Positions 57,873-64,000 of a stretch of DNA of 64,000 nucleotides are shown piece after piece. Numbering within the stretch: position 1 is the first letter of the stretch; every line of letters starts with the position of its first letter. The position numbers were made by a program, and so were the translations under genes. Source of the stretch: Sequoia sempervirens (Eukaryota; Streptophyta; Pinopsida; Cupressales; Cupressaceae); contig VDFB02321316.1 of the NCBI GenBank assembly GCA_007258455.2, forward strand, positions 1 to 64,000, read 5' to 3'. The notes beneath the pieces are model-generated. The model was not told where the DNA came from and made no database searches. It saw nothing but the letters and a program-made list of their open reading frames with translations.

Positions 57873-58434
57873 AAGTTGAAGAAGATGAAACATCCAAGTC
57901 CCTACAAATTTTCTTGGTTGCAAAGAGGACATCAATAACAATGTTTAGTAAACTTTCAAATTGGTAGTTATAAGGATGAAATTCTTTGTGATGTGATGTC
58001 TATCAACACGTCATGTCCTATTGAGTAGACCTTGGAAATATGATAGAAAAGTATATGGTGGTAAGAGAAATACCTACAAGATAATGAAAGATGGAAAATA
58101 ATATATTTTGAATCCACTGAAGGATAAAGAGGAAGAAGTAGATAGTGATCCAAGGGTTTTTTTGATTTCTAGACAACAATTTTTGAAGGAGATGAAAGAG
58201 AAGGCATGTTTTCCTTTCATCCCTAAGCTTTTAGAGGATATGAAAGTAGAGAAGAGTGAAGAATTTCTAATGAAAATTCTTTTTTTTTGGATGAATATGC
58301 AAAAAATATTGATGAAGGAGTTGCTAGATGGGTTACCAACTATGCAAAGTATAAGTCATTGTATGGATTTGATACATAGAGCTAGTTTTCCAAATAAAAC
58401 ACCATATAAAATGACACCCATGTAAAATGAAAAG

Positions 58435-58859
58435 ATAAATAGACAAATGCAGGAGCTATTAGACATGGGTCTAATAATAGGAAGTTTGAGCGCATGTGCT
58501 ATACCAACAATATTGACACCTAAGAAGGATGAATAATGATGATAAACAAGATAACTATAAAGTATAGGCTTCCATTACCCTAAATGGATGACATGATGGA
58601 TTGTTAGAGTGGAACCAAATACTTCAGTAAGATAGATTTGAAGGATGGATGCCATAAAATAAGGATCAAAGAAGAAGATGAATGGAAAACAATATTCAAG
58701 ACAAAGGATGGTTTGTATGAGTGGTTGGCAATGCCATTCAGATTGACAAATGCACCAAACACTTTTATGAGGTTAATGAATGAAGTGCTGAAGTCATTCC
58801 TTGGTAAGTTTGTAATTGTATATGTGGATGATATTTTGACTTTTAGTAAAATAAAATAG
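58435..58859 (+). pseudogene. gypsy reverse transcriptase fragment
   Basis: INRQMQELLDMGLII at about 58440 is the start of the RT fingers. After a shifted stretch, 58638-58859 encodes [41 protein letters not shown] and the catalytic YVDD (58821-58832). Confidence 0.9.
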
Positions 58860-59220
58860 GAACATGTGTTGCATGTTAGGGATTTTTTGCAAAGATTGAA
58901 AGAAGAGAATTTATTAGTGAATTTAAAAAATGTAGTTTTTTGAAGGAGTTAGTGTATTTATGGTTTGTTGTTTTGGAAGAAGGAATGCAAATGGACCCAA
59001 AAATTGTCAAGGAAAATGTAGATTGGCCCTCTCTAAGAAGTTTGTTTGAGGCAAGAAGTTTTAATGGATTAGCAAGCTTCTATAGGAAGTTCATAAGAAA
59101 TTTCATTGGAATATGTGTACCTATCATAGAGACCATGAAGGGTGATATGAAGGAATTCAAATGGACAACTGTAACATATATATATTTTAATTATTGAAAA
59201 AAAAGGTGATTGAATAACCA

Positions 59221-59421
59221 GTGTTGGCATTTCCTAATTTTGATAAAGTGTACCAAGTAGATTGTGATGCAAGTGGAACAACAATTGGAGGAGTTTTAAG
59301 TCAAGAAGGAAGACCCATTGCTTATTTCAATAAGAAGTTGAATGAAGCAAAAAGAAAATATTTAGTTTATAATCAAGAATTTTATGCAATTGTGCAAGCA
59401 CTCAAGAAGTGGAGACATTAG
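59221..59421 (+). pseudogene. gypsy RNase H fragment
   Basis: Begins at [23 protein letters not shown], with the catalytic Asp in CDAS, and runs through [16 protein letters not shown] to the E of NQEFYAI. The frame is cut by a foldback insertion at 59421 and resumes at about 59567 (YVLPKEFVLY-like). Confidence 0.88.
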
Positions 59422-59566
59422 AGACATTAGATTTCCACAGTCCATATTCAATAAGACTATTGAATTTTCTATATTTTTCTATGTAATTAGTTTGCATCAC
59501 ACAACAAACAAACAAATTACACATAGAAAAATCCAGAAAACTCAACATTCTTAAGTGGAGACATTA
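59407..59566. mobile_element. Foldback (MITE-like) insertion in RNase H
   Basis: Two identical 14-base copies of AAGTGGAGACATTA (59407-59420 and 59553-59566) flank 132 bases. Of these, 59453-59552 is a hairpin: AAGACTATTGAATTTTC at one end pairs with GAAAACTCAACATTCTT at the other, and TTTTTCTATG pairs with CATAGAAAAA further in. Removing one copy plus the insert restores LKKWRHYVLPKEF, the normal gypsy sequence. GAGACATTA is repeated once more right after the left copy, so the true TSD length is uncertain. Confidence 0.8.
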
Positions 59567-59899
59567 CGTACTACCTAAGGAGTTTGTTTTATACATAGCT
59601 CACCATGCATTGTAGTAAATAAATAGTCAAGTTAAGTAAAAAACATATGAAACAGGTATTTTTTTGCAAAGTTATTCATTTGTTTTGAAACATAAAAGTG
59701 GTAAATCAAATCAAAAAGTTGATGCACTAAGTAGGAGACATTTAATGCTAAATGAGTTAAAAGTGAATGTTATTAGTTTTGATTAAATGAGAGTTATATG
59801 AAGAAGATGCAGATTTCAAAGAAGCATGGGTAGCATGTAAAAGTCTAGTAGAGAATGATAGAACTTTGTGGTTGGAGTATTTCATTCAAGAAGGATTGT

Positions 59900-60560
59900 T
59901 TTTAAGGAAATGAAATTGTGCATACCTCAGGGATCAATGAGGGAGAATTTTGTAAGAGAAAAACATAGTGGTCTTTGTGAACACTTTGGAGTAGATAAGA
60001 TAATGGCATATTTTAATGAAAGTTATTACTAGCCAAGAATGAATGTAGATGTAAATAATCTAGTACAAAATTGTAGGGTTTGTTAACAAGCTAAATGGAT
60101 GAGACAAAATATGGGATTGTATCAGCCATTGTCTATACTAGAAAGAATTTGGAAGTATTTAAGTATCCGAATTTTGTTCTTGGAATACCAAGGATACAGA
60201 GAGGTAATGAATTAGTTTTTGTTGTAGTAGATATATTTTCAAAGATTATTTTTATTCCATGCAAGAAGTCTACTGATGCCTCCCATATAGCTACATTGTT
60301 TTTCAATGAAGTAGTTAGATTGCATGGATTGTGAAAGAGTATTGTTTTTGATAGGGACAAATTGTTGGCCACTTTTGATATTTTGTGGAGGAAATTGGAT
60401 ACACAGTTAGGATTTAGTTGAGCCCATCATCCTCAAATTGACAGACAAACAAAAGTGTCAATAAGAGTCTTGGCAATTTTTTGAGATGTTTGGTAGGGGA
60501 CAAATCTCATCAATGGGATCTAATATTGGAAGAAGAAGAGTTTGCATATAATAACTTAGT
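59900..60560 (+). pseudogene. gypsy integrase fragment
   Basis: The HHCC zinc finger is seen as REKHSGLCEHFGVDKIMAYF (first His replaced by frame decay), then NCRVC.QAK. The core follows in another frame: [38 protein letters not shown], with the first catalytic Asp in VVDIFSK, then VFDRDK (second Asp) at about 60345. Stops interrupt the rest. Confidence 0.85.
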
Positions 60561-60769
60561 TAATAGGAGTGCCAAAAATAGCTCATTTCAATTTCCTATC
60601 GTTGTAATCTGAGAGGAGTAGATGAATTGAGAGATATGACTGATTTGGGATGAAAAAGTGTTATAGCATGATTATCTACAATAGTTGCATAAAGATGTAA
60701 ATAAGAGCTTGGAAGAGTGCCATGAAATATAAAGAATATGTTGATATAAATAAGAGAGATTAAGAATTT

Positions 60770-61190
60770 TAGGTGGGCGACCTAGTTTTCAAAAATTTGA
60801 GAAAGGAAAGGTTCCCTAAGGGAACATATAATAAATTGAATTGGAAGAAGATAGGACTATGCATGGTGCTAAGGAAATTTTCATCCAACACATATGAAAT
60901 TGAACTTCCAGAAGGAATAAATATTTCTTAAATGTTTAATTTTTTGTTGATTTGTATAGGTACTACATAGGAGAAACAACTACACAATGGATTGCACATT
61001 TAGATTGACATGATGAACAAGAATGGATATACCAATTTCCTAAAAAGAAGTAAGAAAAAAGTGGACAAAGTGATAGATTCACAAGTGATCAAAAGAACAA
61101 TAGGAAAATAATATAAGGATATCTGGTCCATTGGAAGAACAAAGCAGTTGATGAAACTACTTGGGTGAATGCCTCATAATTAGTTAATTA
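60770..61190 (+). pseudogene. gypsy integrase C-terminus and chromodomain
   Basis: [22 protein letters not shown] is the GPY/F-region beta strand block. It is followed by [11 protein letters not shown] and, near 61050-61190, VDKVIDSQVIKRT, YKD and a WKNKAVDETTWVN-like stretch (some residues only in a neighbouring frame) that fits a chromodomain. Chromodomains steer integration toward particular histone marks. Confidence 0.7.
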
Positions 61191-61911
61191 TGTAATTCCT
61201 ATTCAATACTTTCCAAAATGTTTATGAGTTGTCTCTCATGGAACATTTCTCTTACCTGACATGTTTGATGCATAAGCATTTAGGTTCACAAGCAATCCTG
61301 CATCAACCAAAAATATTTTAGATTTGTTTTCAATTTTAGTTTAGTTTAGTTTTTGTTTAGTGCTTTTTGGTACTTGTTTTAGGAGAATTTTCAATTTTAA
61401 ATTGGTCAAGGACATCAGAAGGGCTTTATGGGTAATTGTAGTTTCAATTTGGTGAAGATGGGATCAAAATTGGCAGTTATGAGAATGCGAGTTTTTAATA
61501 TGTAACCAAACTTGTAGACCTTTGATGTGGAACTAGATATGTTTACAACCAGTTCCAAGTTATTTTCTCACAATTCGTTTCGTGTCGATTTTCTACATTT
61601 TGCTACTTTGCGAGAACTTTAGGTCCAATCAGATTTGTGGGAAAGTTCAAGTGTGAATCTGTAAGTTTTGATATCTGGTTTAGATTAATAATTTTGATGG
61701 TGAATGCTTTTTGAGAACTCCAATTCCAATTGGATTTGCATGAAAGATCAAGTGAATTGAACTTTTAAGTTTGATAACTGGTTTGTATGAATAGTTTTGA
61801 TGGTGACATTATCATGATGATTTGATATAAAAATCAAGTGAACTTAAATTTTTAAGTTCTAATGATCGATTTTGATGAATGGTTTTGGTGGTGATGTTAG
61901 CATGACACAAG

Positions 61912-62040
61912 AAAATGATGATGTGAGCATGACATCAGCATGGGATGAAGGTCACTTGGAAAATGATGACGTGAGCATGACATTAGCATGGGATGAAGGT
62001 CACTTGGAAAATGATGATGTAAGCATGACATAAGAAAATT
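61912..62040 (+). repeat. 48-bp tandem repeat, about 2.7 units
   Basis: Units start AAAATGATG at 61912, 61960 and 62008 and contain GAGCATGACAT and GGGATGAAGGTCACTTGG. The units differ by very few bases. Confidence 0.9.
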
Positions 62041-63344
62041 ATGATGTTAGGATTGTATAAAATGTAGGGTTTTCAACTGAGCTTGACATTTGGACAAGTT
62101 AAAAAAATCATGTTTGGAAGGATGCTAGACTTTTGCAAGAAATAATGGTGATGTCAGTGATGTATGGAGTGAAATATTTTCAAACAAACTTGATTATTAA
62201 ACAAGTTATAACAATCTTGTTCGGATGGATGCTAAACTTATGCAAGGTGATTTAATGTTGATGTCAACAAGGTATACATGTGGAAATTTTCAAGTGAATG
62301 AAACTTAGGAACAATTTATAATAATCTTGTTTGGATGGATATCGAACTTCTACAAAAGGAATTATATAATATTATTTCTTCTTTTACAAGGATTTCTAGA
62401 TCTATAAGGGATATTTGTGGAATCCTGTCAGCAAAGTGGACATGTGGAGTTTCCTACTCGAATTGGATATTTGTGGAAACTTGTCAGTAAATTTGACATG
62501 TAGAGCTTTCTATTTGAATTGAATTTTCCTCTTTGTGCAACAATTGAACTACTTGTAGGGTGATCCCACAATAGTGGTTTACAATTTTTTGCCAAACTGG
62601 ACACTGAAATTATTATTTTTAACTAAATCTTCACATTTGGGCACCTATAGCGGCTAAACCATGAGGAATTTGAAGATGATGCAAACTAGAGTCTCGTCAA
62701 ATTTTGTCTGTAGATTCTAAAAATATTTTTTTCAAAATTTTTGGAATCAGATTGCACTTCTTTTTCGATCTCCCACGAAAACTATTTTTTTCAAAAACAA
62801 CATTTTTAAAAAGTGACACAGTATAACATAACTTTTTTTCCATGAGGGATAAAATTCTAATTCTTTCGAATTTAGATTTGTAACTTTGATATCTAGTGCT
62901 TCCACTTGGTTAGATAGTTTTTTTTATTGAATATTTTTCTTTAATCAAGTTTTGAAGTCAAACCAATTACAATTTAGACATAACACGACCGTATAATGCA
63001 TAACTTTTTTGTATATATCAAATTCATTTTTTTTTTTTTGAATCAAGGATTTCAATATCTGGTGCACTCATATTTTTCAATTTTTTTTTGATAATCTACT
63101 ATTTTTCCACATGTGCAGAACAGGGACCTTCATTTTCGATGAAGAACCTATGTTTAATAAAACTAAAAAAACAAATACATAATAAAATCAAAACATATAA
63201 AAATTATATTCGTTGGATAGCTCATTCCAAGGACTATCTGATTCCATAAGGTTTTTTGAAGACTTCTCCATTTTCATCCTCAACCTGAGCTCCGAAGCGT
63301 AAAAAAATAGACTTTTTTTGTGTCTCAGGAGGGGGATGAGGGGC

Positions 63345-63510
63345 AAGGGGGGTTCGAGCGAACCTCTTCAAGGAGGTTCGCTTGAACCCCCTTTGCTATG
63401 CATTTGTTTTCTTTTTTGGTGGCCAAAATGTAAAGGGGTTCACTCGAACACTGGTTCGAGTGAACCCCTAATGCATTCGGTCGAACCAGTAGGTTCGTAC
63501 GAACCCCCAA
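63345..63510. repeat. Cluster of GGTTCG/CGAACC palindromes
   Basis: At least five words of the form GGTTCG-NN-CGAACC or near variants occur in 165 bases: GGTTCGAGCGAACC, GGTTCGCTTGAACC, GGTTCACTCGAAC, GGTTCGAGTGAACC and GGTTCGTACGAACC. Neighbouring words can also pair with each other into longer hairpins. Confidence 0.85.
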
Positions 63511-64000
63511 AATCACTTTTTTTGCTTTGGGGTCATTTTTTGTGAGTTTTCCTTCCTCACTTGAATTGTAAACCACTATTGTGGCTTCACCCTGTATCGA
63601 TTTAACTTCATTTGAGTCTGAAGTATAAATTGAGGTGGTGTTAGTCTATAGGTAGCTTTTGGGAAGTTCAGGAAGGTGATGTTCAATTGAATGAAATTTT
63701 GATTGTACTCCTTTAGATGCTGTAAAGATTATTTATTTCCATATTTGAAATAAATTCCAAGTAATTTATTGTTGTGCAAAAATTGTATTGTTGGTTGCTA
63801 GATTTTGGTTGTCTGGTAAGACCCCCAAATCTATACTACATGAGTTAGACCGTGAGTTAACTCACCTCTTGATTGAGAATGATTAAGATTTAATTCACAC
63901 TTATTAGATCCCACATCTTCTTAATGCATACATCCAAGAGTCCTATATATGTATGTTACTCATGATAATTTTGTCTCTTGATATTGAATATTGAAATTCT

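Larger units (their letters stand above)
56935..61190 (+). mobile_element. Ty3/gypsy chromodomain retrotransposon, decayed
   Basis: The plus-strand domain order gag (CCHC), protease, RT, RNase H, integrase, chromodomain is that of a chromovirus-type gypsy element. Many stops and shifts. Its 5' LTR was not found next to gag. The 3' LTR probably lies in 61230-64000 but has no paired copy to define it. Confidence 0.87.
61230..64000 (+). other. Probable gypsy 3' LTR or unrelated repeat DNA
   Basis: No gene recognised. It holds a 48-bp minisatellite (61912-62040), a cluster of GGTTCG palindromes (63345-63510) and a TATA-like AGTATAAATTGAGG near 63620-63635 with a leader-like stretch after it, as expected of a long LTR promoter. 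No partner copy is in the window to prove it. Confidence 0.45.

Noticed and set aside
61912..62040. CRISPR-like array
   Set aside because: Contiguous 48-bp tandem units without unique spacers, in a plant genome; it is a minisatellite.
63345..63510. tRNA gene suggested by GGTTCGA words
   Set aside because: No cloverleaf, A-box or acceptor stem can be drawn; the words belong to a cluster of palindromes.

Overview
This is nuclear DNA from a plant with a large, repeat-laden genome. The plant-type SGF29 gene with a huge intron, plus copia, gypsy, LINE, SINE and long LTR remnants, suggest a gymnosperm, probably a conifer; that assignment is inference, because no species-specific marker was seen. 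I recognise one host gene. Almost all other assignable sequence is transposon-derived and mostly decayed.

Layout. (1) 1-4879: minus-strand Ty1/copia element cut by the window edge (5' LTR, primer-binding site, gag with a CCHC knuckle, protease, start of integrase), interrupted at 600-2595 by a complete 1,996-bp solo LTR with an exact TSD. (2) 4880-7002: AT-rich DNA without a recognised gene. (3) 7450-31614, plus strand: the 3' six exons of SGF29 (SAGA-associated factor 29, tandem Tudor reader of H3K4 methylation). The reconstructed part encodes 176 residues ending in a stop; the N-terminal exons were not found. A 21,182-bp intron splits the second Tudor domain and is followed by a 14-nt micro-exon. 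(4) About two thirds of that intron (13,997 bp) is four bounded TG...CA insertions, each with a 5-bp TSD: a 3,148-bp solo LTR; a solo LTR (13465-17525) that contains a second solo LTR; a complete 5,868-bp LTR retrotransposon (19504-25371); and a 920-bp solo LTR. (5) The complete element is the main discovery candidate. It has LTRs, an initiator-Met-type PBS and a polypurine tract but no recognisable reverse transcriptase or integrase. Its internal region carries an intronless copy of the N-terminal part of the cohesin regulator PDS5, followed by a coiled coil and a long unrecognised decayed ORF. (6) 32494-41373: a SINE-like element, another solo LTR with TSD, and LINE fragments (ORF1 and RNase H). 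(7) 41374-56418: an RT-less LTR element with a gag-like frame carrying four zinc knuckles; its 3' LTR is split by a 6.9-kb insertion with its own unrecognised ORFs. (8) 56586-56820: a SINE with a 17-bp TSD. (9) 56935-61190: a decayed Ty3/gypsy chromodomain element with a small foldback insertion in its RNase H region, followed to the window end by LTR-like repeat DNA.

The pieces do not form a pathway. SGF29 is a housekeeping chromatin gene whose intron serves as a sink for successive retrotransposon insertions. Several LTR families share near-palindromic ends (TGTAATGTCCCC / GGGGACATTACA), and three of the four also carry a short internal palindrome built on CTATTTTTAG.
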